A DNA stretch of 64,000 nt from contig CAITIE010000069.1 of NCBI GenBank assembly GCA_903892355.1, positions 1 to 64,000 on the forward strand, read 5' to 3'. The stretch is from an uncultured Pirellula sp. GTDB taxonomy: Bacteria; Planctomycetota; Planctomycetia; Pirellulales; Pirellulaceae. Positions 17,399-26,679 of this stretch are shown here, piece after piece; within the stretch, counting starts at the first letter, position 1; each line of letters opens with the position of its first letter. The notes beneath the pieces are model-generated. The model had not been told where the DNA came from. It saw only the letters and a list, made by a program, of their open reading frames with translations, and ran no database searches. The position numbers were made by a program, and so were the translations under genes.

Positions 17399-20300
17399 AT
17401 GCTAACTCGTGATGAAAAGAGAGTGACTCAAGGAAACCACAGCTTCTCCCGAGATTTTTGGGTAACGTTTTGTCTAACAATTGCTATTGGACTGGGGAAT
17501 GGCCTACTCGGTTCGGATGTTTGTGCCCAAACGGAGGCAACCAAGAAGGCTCTCGAAGGAACGGTGGCAACGCGTGACTCGCTCAAGGCGGGGGCGTACG
17601 CCCGGAACATCGATCCGGTTTCATTTCCCGTTTGGGTCAGCGGTGGCATTGTGGCGGCCAAGGGTGAGCGGGTCATCGATCCGTTGTTCGCGCGGTCCCT
17701 CGTGCTCGAGCGAGGGGGCGACGCGATCGCGGTTTGCGTTGTCGACAGTTTGGCAGTACCAGCGTCCATTGTCTTACGAGCGAAAGAAATCGTTGCCGAG
17801 CAAATCGGGATACCTGCGGATCGTATCTTGATCAGTGCGACCCACGCCCATTCGGCACCGTGTGTCATGGGAGCGCATGGCACACCGGTACAAGAGGACT
17901 ACGCGGTTCTGTTGCCGGGATGGATCGCTGAGTCGATCGTGCAAGCGCACGCGCGCCGTGTCGACGCCCAGGTTGCGTATGCGGTCACCAACGCGGATCG
18001 ATACATCCATTGTCGTCATTGGATCATGGAGCCAGGCCACGCCGGCGGTGTCCTGTTTTCCGGTCGCGATGGAAACATCGCCATGATGAATCCGGGGTAT
18101 GAGAACCCGTTCAAGATTCGGCAGACGGCCGAAGTGGATCGCTCGATTCCCGTCCTGTCCGTTCAGACGATCGATGGAAGACCACTCTCGGTACTCGCGT
18201 CGTTCTGTACCCATTACGCGGGCGCTCCTGCGCTATCGTCGGATTACTTTGGCGTTGTCGCGAAAGAGTTAGAGCGCAAGCTGAGTACGGATACGTCGAC
18301 CCCCTTCGTGGGGATCATGGCCAACGGTACCAGCGGTGATGCCAATTGCATCGATTTCAGTAGGCCGCCACAACCGTTCAATCATCGCGAGGTGGGCAAT
18401 TACGTCGCGCAGCGGATCCTTGATCTCATTCCTACGATCACGTATCAGTCGACCGCTAAAGTTGATGGCCAGTTAGAGACAATCACGGTGAACGTACGTG
18501 TGGCGGATACTGAGGAACTCAAACAAGCCGAAGCGTATGTGGCGACAAAGATGGCAGGGCGTTCGCCTAGTGACGATTCACTGCCAAGCAATGATCCACT
18601 GCCTAGCAACATCGAGGAAAATTATGCGAGAGAGACAGTGCTTCTAACGAAAATGCCTCGCACTCGAGATCTGCCACTTCAAGCATTACGAATCGGCGAC
18701 ATGGTGATTGCCGGGTATCCCAACGAGACATTCAATGCGACCGGCCTCGCGGTACGAGCACGCAGTCCGTTTGCAGTGACCATGAACATCGGTTTGGCCA
18801 ATGAGTATGCAGGCTACCTGCCGCCGGCAGATCAATTTCCATTGGGTGGGTACACTTCCTGGCGAGCTCGCACCAGTTGCCTCGAGGAGCGTGCCGAGGC
18901 AATGGTGGTCGAAGGGGTAAACCGCTGCGTTCAATCCCTGGCTGCGAAACACTTTTTAGGTTGGGCCCACGCAAATGCTTTGACGGACAAAAATGATGGG
19001 CCTGGTGACGAGCTTGTTCGCTCCACGCCGAGCACCGCTGTCTCGCCGACAGAGTCCCTGTATCACTTTGTTGTCGATCCGCTGCAGCGGATCGAGCTAG
19101 CCGCATCCGAACCCAACGTGATCGATCCGGTAGCGATTCGTTTCGATGATCGCGGGGATTTGTGGGTGGTTGAGATGAGGGACTACCCCAACCCGATCGA
19201 TCCGGCGAAACCAACCGGTCGCATCCGTGTCCTTCGCGATGAAAATCTCGACGGTGTCTTCGAATCGGATCGGCTTTTCGCGGATGGATTGCTGATGCCT
19301 ACAGGTTTGCAGTTTCATCGTGATGGGGTGTTGGTGACTGTCGGTGGCGAGTTGTGGTTCTTGCGCGATACCGATGGAGATGGTCGCTCCGACGATCAGA
19401 AGATTTGGCTGCAAGGCTTCGCGGCCGAGAATCCGCAATTGAGGGTGAACGATCCTGACTTTGGGATCGACACGAAGCTTTATCTAGCGAACGGGCTCAG
19501 GAGCAGCCGCATCTCGTCTGGTGACCAAACCGTGTCCATCGGTGGTAGTGATGTTCGCTACGATGTGCGAACGGGCAAGGCCGAGGCGATCACTGGGCCA
19601 TCGCAATTCGGCATGAGCTGGGATCGTTTCGGCAATCGTTACTTCTGTAGCAATCGCAATCCATGCGATACGGTGCTTCTCGAGTCGGATTTTGCGGCGC
19701 GAAGTCCGTTGGTTGGATTGGCGCCGATGACCGAATCGGTTTTGCCAGCGGGTGAACGTTCCACGGTGCATCCCTTGGTGAACGCGTGGACCACATCGAA
19801 TCTTCACGCTGGTCAATTCACTGCAGCGTGTGGGTTGTTGATTTCTGACAGCCAACACATGCCTTCGGCCTCCCTGGGGAATGCATTGACGTGCGAGCCC
19901 ACGGGGAGCTTGGTTCATCGCGTGGGATTAGGTCGGATCCGGGGCAAAACGATTGCGGAGGAACCGGCTCGCAATCATGAGTGGTTGGCGAGCCAGGATC
20001 CATGGTTTCGTCCAGTGAATCTGGAAGAGGGACCGGATGGAGGCATCTATGTCGTCGACATGCACCGAGCGGTGATCGAGCATCCCGACTGGGTTCCCGA
20101 CGAATTGAAGCATCGGGTCGATGAGCGTTGGGGGGATGATTCGGGTCGGATCTACCGAGTTGTGCGGCACGATGCACCACGCATAGATCCAATCTTCCAG
20201 CAGTTGCGAGATAGACCACTTCGCGGACGCAGTTCGTCGGAACTGGTTGATGCGTTGGATCATCCGAACGAATGGGTGCGGAAAAATGCGGCCCGGATCT

Positions 20301-22009
20301 TAAACGAGCGCGATGAGCCCGAAGTGGAGTCATTGCTGCTCAAGTATTGCCGGCGCAATCACCACTCGCCCGGATTCCTGCGTGGAATTTATCTTCTCCA
20401 GAGTCGTGGTGCTTGGGACCGGGGGCTGATGGAACTCTACACTAGGTGGCTGGATGACTCTAAGTCTTCGGAAGAAGCGATAGCGGATCCGGCGCTGAGA
20501 GCCGCGCTATGGAGGGCTTCGCCGTCGACCGACCTTGGAACGCTCGGGCTATATGCATCCGCATGGGGGGCTATCGCCGATGGGACCGCTGAGGAACTCA
20601 TCGCTTGTGTGCAGTCCGCACCTGTTCTATCGGATCCTTCGAAATTGGACCTCGCGTTTCTCGCTCCCTTCGTGGAAAGGGCTTCTGCCTCGGCCGATGA
20701 TCCACACGTTTTGTTGGCGATAAGCGCGGTGGTGAGAGGGAACTTGGTCCGCTTTACGGGGGAGTTTCTAAATGCGGCACAGACCAAGCTCGATCAGAAG
20801 AAGATGGTTGTCAATATTGCATGGCCCGCGATCCGGAAGTGGGTTTCGTTGAGCGCACGGCCTGACGATGCCGTGTGGATTCAGATTCGAGATAAATGGT
20901 ATTCCGAAGCCATGAAGCGTCTCGCGTTAGATGGAATGCCGTCCGAGGCGGAGCGTCGGATGGTTGTGGAACCTCAATTGCGGTTGGCTTTGGCAGTTGC
21001 GATCGGGATCGGTAGCTCAGCCGATCGAGCTTGGTTGGCGCAACATCCCGAGTTTTGGGACCGATGGATATCCCTGTTGCATCGGAGCGAAATCTCCGAG
21101 CCCTTGAAATCGGAGATCCTGGAGTTGCTCGGTCAGGTCGTGTCACCGGAGCAGTCCGAGCAATGCGCGAAGGCGCTCGCCGATTGGACCGCCCAATCGA
21201 CCGAGCCATCGATGATGCGTCGTTCGCTTGCCGCTTGGGCCAAGTATGCGGATCCATCGATCACCGATTGGATTTTGGATCGATGGGACGGCGCCACGCC
21301 GGCGATTCGAGGCGAGTTGTTTCAGGCGTTGCGGGGCCGACCAGAGCGAATGGCTGCATGGTTGGATAGGGTAGAGCAGGGGGGGGCCTCGCTCAATGCT
21401 CTGGATGCGACGCAGTTGCAATCGCTTCGGCAAATCGCAGGGGAACTGCAACCAAGGATCCATAAATTGCTTGAGGGTCGAACCAATGCCAATCGGCAAC
21501 AGGTGATCGATCGCTATGCGGTGATACTCCATCAATCGGATCTCGCATCTGCTGATATGGTACGAGGTAAGCAGTTGTTCACGCAGCACTGCGCGGCCTG
21601 CCATCGCGTGGATGGTGTTGGGACTGCGGTCGGTCCTGATGTTTCCGATTCGCGCACGCAGTTGCCCATGCAGTTGCTCGTTTCGATCCTCGATCCCAAT
21701 CGAGCGATCGATAACAATTATTTTCGGATCACCGTTCGTATGACCGATGGCGCAATCCATGATGGGATCGTCGTCGAAGAGTCATCGCAGCATTTGACGT
21801 TACGCAATCAAACCACACCATCGATTGTCCTGAGCAAGTCCGATATCGACTCGGCCAAATCGAGCGGAGTATCCTTGATGCCTGAAGGGATCGAAGCGCA
21901 GATCGACGAAGCATCGATGGTGGATCTGATCGGTTATATCAAGAACTGGCGTTATGTTGGTGGAGAAGCACCTAGGCTTAAGGCTTCGGTAGCACCTAAG
22001 CCGAAATAG
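17399..22009 (+). CDS. Secreted ceramidase-like domain fused to PVC-type dehydrogenase/heme-binding protein
   Basis: A very large exported protein of about 1536 residues. A signal peptide is at about 15-45 (FWVTFCLTIAIGLG...DVCAQ). The N-terminal part (about 60-540) resembles neutral/alkaline ceramidase-like domains (ISATHAHSAP, FCTHYAGAPAL, NGTSGDANC). From about 560 a PVC-type membrane-bound dehydrogenase beta-propeller begins (VVDPLQRIELAASEPNVIDPVAIRFDDRGDLWVVEMRDYP), followed by a helical-repeat region. A C-terminal c-type heme motif CAACH (about 1396-1400, in GKQLFTQHCAACHRVDGVG) completes it. I chose the ATG at 17399 because it directly precedes the signal peptide; the open frame extends to 17195 without protein-like sequence. 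The substrate is unknown. Confidence 0.82.
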   Translation: MLTRDEKRVTQGNHSFSRDFWVTFCLTIAIGLGNGLLGSDVCAQTEATKKALEGTVATRDSLKAGAYARNIDPVSFPVWVSGGIVAAKGERVIDPLFARSLVLERGGDAIAVCVVDSLAVPASIVLRAKEIVAEQIGIPADRILISATHAHSAPCVMGAHGTPVQEDYAVLLPGWIAESIVQAHARRVDAQVAYAVTNADRYIHCRHWIMEPGHAGGVLFSGRDGNIAMMNPGYENPFKIRQTAEVDRSIPVLSVQTIDGRPLSVLASFCTHYAGAPALSSDYFGVVAKELERKLSTDTSTPFVGIMANGTSGDANCIDFSRPPQPFNHREVGNYVAQRILDLIPTITYQSTAKVDGQLETITVNVRVADTEELKQAEAYVATKMAGRSPSDDSLPSNDPLPSNIEENYARETVLLTKMPRTRDLPLQALRIGDMVIAGYPNETFNATGLAVRARSPFAVTMNIGLANEYAGYLPPADQFPLGGYTSWRARTSCLEERAEAMVVEGVNRCVQSLAAKHFLGWAHANALTDKNDGPGDELVRSTPSTAVSPTESLYHFVVDPLQRIELAASEPNVIDPVAIRFDDRGDLWVVEMRDYPNPIDPAKPTGRIRVLRDENLDGVFESDRLFADGLLMPTGLQFHRDGVLVTVGGELWFLRDTDGDGRSDDQKIWLQGFAAENPQLRVNDPDFGIDTKLYLANGLRSSRISSGDQTVSIGGSDVRYDVRTGKAEAITGPSQFGMSWDRFGNRYFCSNRNPCDTVLLESDFAARSPLVGLAPMTESVLPAGERSTVHPLVNAWTTSNLHAGQFTAACGLLISDSQHMPSASLGNALTCEPTGSLVHRVGLGRIRGKTIAEEPARNHEWLASQDPWFRPVNLEEGPDGGIYVVDMHRAVIEHPDWVPDELKHRVDERWGDDSGRIYRVVRHDAPRIDPIFQQLRDRPLRGRSSSELVDALDHPNEWVRKNAARILNERDEPEVESLLLKYCRRNHHSPGFLRGIYLLQSRGAWDRGLMELYTRWLDDSKSSEEAIADPALRAALWRASPSTDLGTLGLYASAWGAIADGTAEELIACVQSAPVLSDPSKLDLAFLAPFVERASASADDPHVLLAISAVVRGNLVRFTGEFLNAAQTKLDQKKMVVNIAWPAIRKWVSLSARPDDAVWIQIRDKWYSEAMKRLALDGMPSEAERRMVVEPQLRLALAVAIGIGSSADRAWLAQHPEFWDRWISLLHRSEISEPLKSEILELLGQVVSPEQSEQCAKALADWTAQSTEPSMMRRSLAAWAKYADPSITDWILDRWDGATPAIRGELFQALRGRPERMAAWLDRVEQGGASLNALDATQLQSLRQIAGELQPRIHKLLEGRTNANRQQVIDRYAVILHQSDLASADMVRGKQLFTQHCAACHRVDGVGTAVGPDVSDSRTQLPMQLLVSILDPNRAIDNNYFRITVRMTDGAIHDGIVVEESSQHLTLRNQTTPSIVLSKSDIDSAKSSGVSLMPEGIEAQIDEASMVDLIGYIKNWRYVGGEAPRLKASVAPKPK

Positions 22010-22213
22010 TGTTCTTCGAACGGCTGCAGTTCGAAGTTTGGGGCGAGACTGCAAGTCACGGGGTGTGTTCGGAATTAGGGCAATCGTCATAATAGCCATT
22101 CCGAGTGACCAAAGACCAATTCACGGTATTGGCCCAGGCTTCCTAATTGGCCAGGCTTCCTCATTTGTAGGTGGGAGCTCTGTGGATGCGATTCCTTACA
22201 CGAGCACGACAAT

Positions 22214-23533
22214 ATGATGACTTTTCAACGATGGACGCAGAACTCATGGGTGGCATCGCTGGTTTTGGTTGCCGCGATTTCGGGGTTCGTCGATGGTTTG
22301 GTGGCGGGTGAGTGGCGGGTTCCGATCGGTGGCAACGCCTTTCGGGTCGAACCCTCGCCTGGTGGCAATAACTTGCGACGCAATGGTGTTTTGACATGGG
22401 GGGATTCCAAGGATGTATATGCCGTTTTCGTGCATATCGACCGACCAGCGGAACTGAGTCTTGCGATCGAAGCGAAGGCATCACAAGGCGAGTCGATGCT
22501 GGAGACGCGCGTCGGCGAGCGATCGTTTAGCACGAAGATTTCTGGGGTGGAGCCAACAGAGCATGCGATCGGCAAGGTTCGGGTGGGCGAAGCTGGCTAC
22601 GTACGAATTGAGTTCCGAGGGAAATCGCGCACCGGGGATTCGTTCGGAGAGATTCGCGAAGTGATTGTCCAGTCGGACGACAGTGATCTGAAGGTTGATT
22701 ATGTCCGCAACAATGATGGGAATATGTTTTATTGGGGGCGGCGAGGTCCATCCGTTCATTTGACCTACAGTTTGCCTCGCGACCGAAATATCCGATACGG
22801 TTACAGTGAGATCACGGTTCCTATGGGCAAGGATCCGATCGGGTCTTACTACATGGCCAACGGTTTTGGGGAAGGGTATTTTGGGATCCAAGTGAATGGA
22901 CCTGACGAACGCCGAGTCTTATTCTCGGTTTGGAGTCCGTTCCAAACCGACAATCCCAAGGACATTCCAGAGGATCAACGCATCGCCGCATTGGGGAAAG
23001 GCCCGGGCGTGCGTATCGGCGAGTTCGGCAACGAAGGCTCTGGAGGGCAGAGCTTTTTGGTGTATCCATGGAAAGCGGGGACGACGTATCGTTTTCTTAC
23101 CGAGGTCAAGCCCGACGGCGAGGGACGCACGGTCTACACATCGTGGTTTGGTGATAAAAGTCAAAATGAGTGGCGGCTCATCGCCAGTTTCCGCCGTCCA
23201 AAAACCGACACCCATCTCAAGGGGTTCCACTCGTTTCTAGAGAGTTTCGATCCTAGCTACGGACATATCGGACGCGAAGCGGAGTACGGAAATGTTTGGG
23301 TCTGCGATACGGACGGGGAGTGGCACGAATGCTTGAAGGTTCGCTTTTCGGTCGATGCGACTGGGGGTGGCCGGCATCGACTCGATTTCGGCGGGGGGGC
23401 GGAGGGAACTCACTTCTTCATGAAGAACTGCGGCTTCTTTTCGAGTTCAGCCAAGGCTGGGGATATGTTCACTCGAGCGTCCACCGCAGACCAAAAGCCA
23501 CAGATCGATTTCTCAACGCTGCCTCGCGAATAA
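22214..23533 (+). CDS. Secreted DUF3472 (and DUF5077-like) protein
   Basis: A 439-residue exported protein. The signal peptide is about 1-32 (WVASLVLVAAISGFVDGLVAG). An N-terminal beta-sandwich of DUF5077 type follows (about 35-155, DVYAVFVHIDRPAELSLAIEA). The DUF3472 domain is at about 165-430 (VHLTYSLP, YYMANGFGEGYFGIQVNGPDERRVLFSVWSPF, TTYRFLTEVKPDG...YTSWFGD). DUF3472 domains occur in glycan-associated secreted proteins, but no activity is established. It lies 204 bases after the fusion protein on the same strand. Confidence 0.82.
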   Translation: MMTFQRWTQNSWVASLVLVAAISGFVDGLVAGEWRVPIGGNAFRVEPSPGGNNLRRNGVLTWGDSKDVYAVFVHIDRPAELSLAIEAKASQGESMLETRVGERSFSTKISGVEPTEHAIGKVRVGEAGYVRIEFRGKSRTGDSFGEIREVIVQSDDSDLKVDYVRNNDGNMFYWGRRGPSVHLTYSLPRDRNIRYGYSEITVPMGKDPIGSYYMANGFGEGYFGIQVNGPDERRVLFSVWSPFQTDNPKDIPEDQRIAALGKGPGVRIGEFGNEGSGGQSFLVYPWKAGTTYRFLTEVKPDGEGRTVYTSWFGDKSQNEWRLIASFRRPKTDTHLKGFHSFLESFDPSYGHIGREAEYGNVWVCDTDGEWHECLKVRFSVDATGGGRHRLDFGGGAEGTHFFMKNCGFFSSSAKAGDMFTRASTADQKPQIDFSTLPRE

Positions 23534-23621
23534 ACTCTCACTCGCCCGCAATCGACGAGGGAGAGATTGGTGAAACACGCATCCGTCGGTCTTCCTATAT
23601 CGGACGGTCTCGATTGCGGAA

Positions 23622-24569
23622 TCAAGAGGCCTTCGAAGAGTTCACGGGAAGCAATTCCCATGATTCCGAGCGGTAGTAGAGATACATACTAGCGAGGGAG
23701 GCCGCCGTCAGGAGATGCCAAGCAGCGTGGCCTTGGAACCACGATTCTGGAGTACTGAATTTGCCTGCGACATCGAGTTGTCGGCAGGTGACAGCTAGGA
23801 TCATCGCCAGGAGCGAAACAGCAAGCCATCGCCGTTGAATACTGTAGGTATGAAGTCGTCGAAGCGAAAACGGCCATGAGCTTGGAACGAAATCCGCAAT
23901 CGCGAATCCGGCAACGATCGCAATATGCAGCGGGAGGACTTGGCCGGATGACATCGACCACTTGTAGTGGTAGAGCAAGTAGGAGATGACGATCACTCCG
24001 GCAACGAGCAGTGGCCAGGTAGGGACTCGAGTGCTGGGGTTCGACGTGGTGCGGATTGAGGGAAACCAGGGGGCGTAACGCCCCAAGTTGATCGCGATGC
24101 ATGCAAGCAGTGGAGTGTACATTGAGCCCACGTCGAGTTGCTGTCCCCAGCGCGTTAAGGATGCATGGAATAGCCCGCTCCCGAAACCGAGGTAGCAGCA
24201 GGCGACACCGAAGAGAACGCTCATGGCGGGTGTTTTCGTCACATAATTTTGGTTTGCCGAATCGATGTTGCGGTGATCGCAAAAACCAAAGCAAATCGCG
24301 TAGATGCCTACGAGGACATAGGCGAGATTCGACCAAGTGTTGGCTCGCGTTCGAAACAGGTCGTCAACGTGAACCGTTTCGGCGTAATTGGAGCCACGTA
24401 GTTCATGGCTTGCGATCCATTCATTCCAGATATTCTGTCCGCGGTAGAGTTCAACGAGACAAACCAGAAGCAAAACGATTAGGCCAGTCGTTCCCCATGC
24501 GATCGCATGGGTCCGCAATGGAAATCTTCCTAGCATTTGATCGCTTTGGTGGATTTTTGGATCAATCAT
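23622..24569 (-). CDS. CREST-type membrane hydrolase (alkaline ceramidase family)
   Basis: A 315-residue membrane protein with about seven helices. It shows the CREST/alkaline-ceramidase signatures: ANTWSNLAYVLVG (about 75-87), FGSGLFHASLTRWGQQLDVGSMY (about 125-147, with Ser, His and Asp that would bind zinc) and GHAAWHLLTA (about 283-292, two further His). This family hydrolyses amide bonds of ceramide-like lipids in the membrane. Bacterial members are mostly untested. It converges with the DUF3472 gene. Note the ceramidase-like domain 2 kb away on the other strand. Confidence 0.78.
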   Translation of the reverse strand: MIDPKIHQSDQMLGRFPLRTHAIAWGTTGLIVLLLVCLVELYRGQNIWNEWIASHELRGSNYAETVHVDDLFRTRANTWSNLAYVLVGIYAICFGFCDHRNIDSANQNYVTKTPAMSVLFGVACCYLGFGSGLFHASLTRWGQQLDVGSMYTPLLACIAINLGRYAPWFPSIRTTSNPSTRVPTWPLLVAGVIVISYLLYHYKWSMSSGQVLPLHIAIVAGFAIADFVPSSWPFSLRRLHTYSIQRRWLAVSLLAMILAVTCRQLDVAGKFSTPESWFQGHAAWHLLTAASLASMYLYYRSESWELLPVNSSKAS

Positions 24570-24696
24570 AGGGATCGCGGATGATTGCGATACCGATTCA
24601 CATGGGGAGAGGTATCAACGGAGGGTAATGCGTCGAAGAATCAAAATGATACCTAGATCATCAACGAGCTGGTTAGATATCACAAACTCAGTTGGT

Positions 24697-25917
24697 TTAT
24701 TCCGTGATCCGAATGGCATCGTTTTTTTTGATCACCATCGTTCGGTTGCCATTGCCGAACTCAACATGGCAGTCTAGCCAAACCCCGACGGACGCATCGC
24801 TTGGTACATCAATCTCAGCGGTGATCGTGTTCCCATCTCGCTCGACCGACTTGGCTTCGTAAGGTCCGAACTGAACCCACGATGGTTTTCCTTCAGGGAG
24901 TGTTCGCCGTAAGGCTTTCGGATCGATATCGATCAATACCTTGTGCGAGATGCCCCGAACTAGATTGCCAGGTCGAATTGATGGCAGCATCCCGTCGTAC
25001 TTATTTCCTGGTTGTGTGTTGTCCTCGAGAGCACCAATGGGGCTGCGCTGCAGCCCTCGGTTGTTTGACGGTTCCACGACGCCTGCGTAGCCACCTAGGA
25101 TGTAGGGAAAGCGACCTGGGGTTACGTGGTAGTGGTATCCTCGCTGCGGATCCGAGTGCCCATTGCATGCATCGAGCGCGTTCTCGTCGGTGAGTTCTAG
25201 AGCCATGCGGCCCTCAGATTCGTAGGGGCCGTAGAGAGGGAATCCATCAAACGCAAAGCCGATGATCGGTGAATGCCCTTTGCCGTTGTCAGAGAAAGGA
25301 GATTTCACACATGCTGGGTACTTGTGATAGTGATAAACACCGGTTTGCTGGGGGTGACCGCAGCATGCATCCAGCCAGACTTCGGAGTACCCTTCGACCG
25401 CGTTCATCCCTCCCATTTCAAACGGGTTGAAGAAGACGACGCCATTGAGTGCCATGCCGATGGGGCCCATGGGAACACGGGTGATTTTGCCAGCGAGCTT
25501 TGGCTCCAGCGGTAGCCGGAATGTGAAATCTTGGACGCGGATCGAGTTTGGGTTATCGCTATTCGGAAAGATAGCGGTGGGGTGGTTCGGGTAACCTTGG
25601 CTCCGCAGGATCAAGAACCGTTCCTCGTGAGTGATTTGAAGGTTCGGGATCCCATCTTTATTGGAGTCCTTCGTGTGGTACGAGAACAAGTCCACGAAAC
25701 GGTCGGCGTCTTTGTAGTAATAGATGGCCGGTTCGTTCTTGGTAACATACCACTGCCCGCCGATCGGTCGCAGATCGACTTCGGAAACTGCCGCAGCATC
25801 GTCCCCGAAAACGGCCGTTTGGGTGGAGAAGGCATCCAGTCCCGGACCAAGAAGTCCTGTGGAAACCAAAAAAATGATAGCTATACAAGCTGTTGGGAAA
25901 GGGGCATAAAATCGCAC
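24697..25917 (-). CDS. Secreted YHYH-domain protein
   Basis: An exported protein of about 406 residues with a YHYH domain. The paired motifs GVYHYHKYP and GYHYHVTPG flank FAFDGFPLYGPY. A short Cys-rich patch (LDACCGHPQQTG) precedes the first. The function of the domain is not established. Start: no ATG is available; the GTG at 25917 (VRFYAPF) directly precedes a clean signal peptide and has an AAGGA about 10 bases upstream, whereas a TTG at 26019 would add 34 residues. The C-terminal part is a beta-rich domain (VGVWLDCHVEFGNGNRTMVI). Confidence 0.75.
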   Translation of the reverse strand: MRFYAPFPTACIAIIFLVSTGLLGPGLDAFSTQTAVFGDDAAAVSEVDLRPIGGQWYVTKNEPAIYYYKDADRFVDLFSYHTKDSNKDGIPNLQITHEERFLILRSQGYPNHPTAIFPNSDNPNSIRVQDFTFRLPLEPKLAGKITRVPMGPIGMALNGVVFFNPFEMGGMNAVEGYSEVWLDACCGHPQQTGVYHYHKYPACVKSPFSDNGKGHSPIIGFAFDGFPLYGPYESEGRMALELTDENALDACNGHSDPQRGYHYHVTPGRFPYILGGYAGVVEPSNNRGLQRSPIGALEDNTQPGNKYDGMLPSIRPGNLVRGISHKVLIDIDPKALRRTLPEGKPSWVQFGPYEAKSVERDGNTITAEIDVPSDASVGVWLDCHVEFGNGNRTMVIKKNDAIRITE

Positions 25918-26088
25918 GATCGGATGATTCCTTCCGGCTGGAGAGGCAGGTGGGGCTGATTCGCACGGGAAAGTATGCGTTCGAAACCTGAAGAGACAAT
26001 GAAGCCTATGTTTTTTCAAGGGAAGTTTGAATCTGTTTTTTCAACATTCCTCAGGGCAGTGCAGGGGGGGAGCGACTAAATAGGCATC

Positions 26089-26634
26089 ATGACTGCAGTT
26101 TCATTGGGATTTCCTATGCCGGGCCAGTCGGACTCGACCATTGACTGGGGCCAAGCCTTGGAGACGCATCGCCGCTGGTTAGCGACGGTGATTCGTTCGC
26201 GTCTGTCCGATCCGGACGCAGCCGAGGACGTCCTTCAAGAGGTTGCATTGGCAGCGATCAAACAGTCGAGTCGTCCGACGGATCCGTCCAAAGTGGCTCC
26301 TTGGCTGTACCGGATTGCTCTGCGCAAGGTGATCAATCATCACCGTGTGACAGGCCGACGGCGCAAGTTGCTCGAGGGGGCCATCGGGGCCGGCCGAGTG
26401 GAGGAAGAGTCTCGGGAGAGTCTCCCTGGCGAGTGGATGATGCGCCAGGAGGCGATTGGATCGGTGGAGGATGGACTGGGCAAGTTGGAGGCGCAGGATC
26501 GGCAATTGTTGATGCTCAAGTATTCCGAGGGGTGGGGGTATCAGGAGTTGTCGGATCATTTAGGGATTTCGATCAAGACGGTCGAGTATCGGTTGCTCAA
26601 GGCGCGGCGGGCGTTGCGAGCGCAGTTGGGATAG
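26089..26634 (+). CDS. ECF-type RNA polymerase sigma factor
   Basis: A 181-residue sigma factor. Region 2 covers about 25-95 (VIRSRLSDPDAAEDVLQEVALAAIK, APWLYRIALRKVINHHR). Region 4 covers about 125-180 (LEAQDRQLLMLKYSEGWGYQELSDHLGISIKTVEYRLLKARRALR). It heads a three-gene unit with a membrane anti-sigma-like protein and a PDZ protein, 45 and about 56 bases apart, so I infer that this sigma factor is controlled by the second gene. Confidence 0.9.
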   Translation: MTAVSLGFPMPGQSDSTIDWGQALETHRRWLATVIRSRLSDPDAAEDVLQEVALAAIKQSSRPTDPSKVAPWLYRIALRKVINHHRVTGRRRKLLEGAIGAGRVEEESRESLPGEWMMRQEAIGSVEDGLGKLEAQDRQLLMLKYSEGWGYQELSDHLGISIKTVEYRLLKARRALRAQLG

Positions 26635-26679
26635 TTTGCAGTTTGGTCTTTTTTTGATGGTTGTGAATTGTTTAGGGTG

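Noticed and set aside
21373-21386. AGAGCAGGGGGGGG in the fusion-protein gene
   Set aside because: One base off the octamer; left out of the count to keep the polarity test strict.
26053-26070. Octamer-like AGGGCAGTGCAGGGGGGG upstream of the second ECF gene
   Set aside because: It does not contain GGGCAGGG, so it was not counted, although its G-rich form and orientation resemble the real copies.
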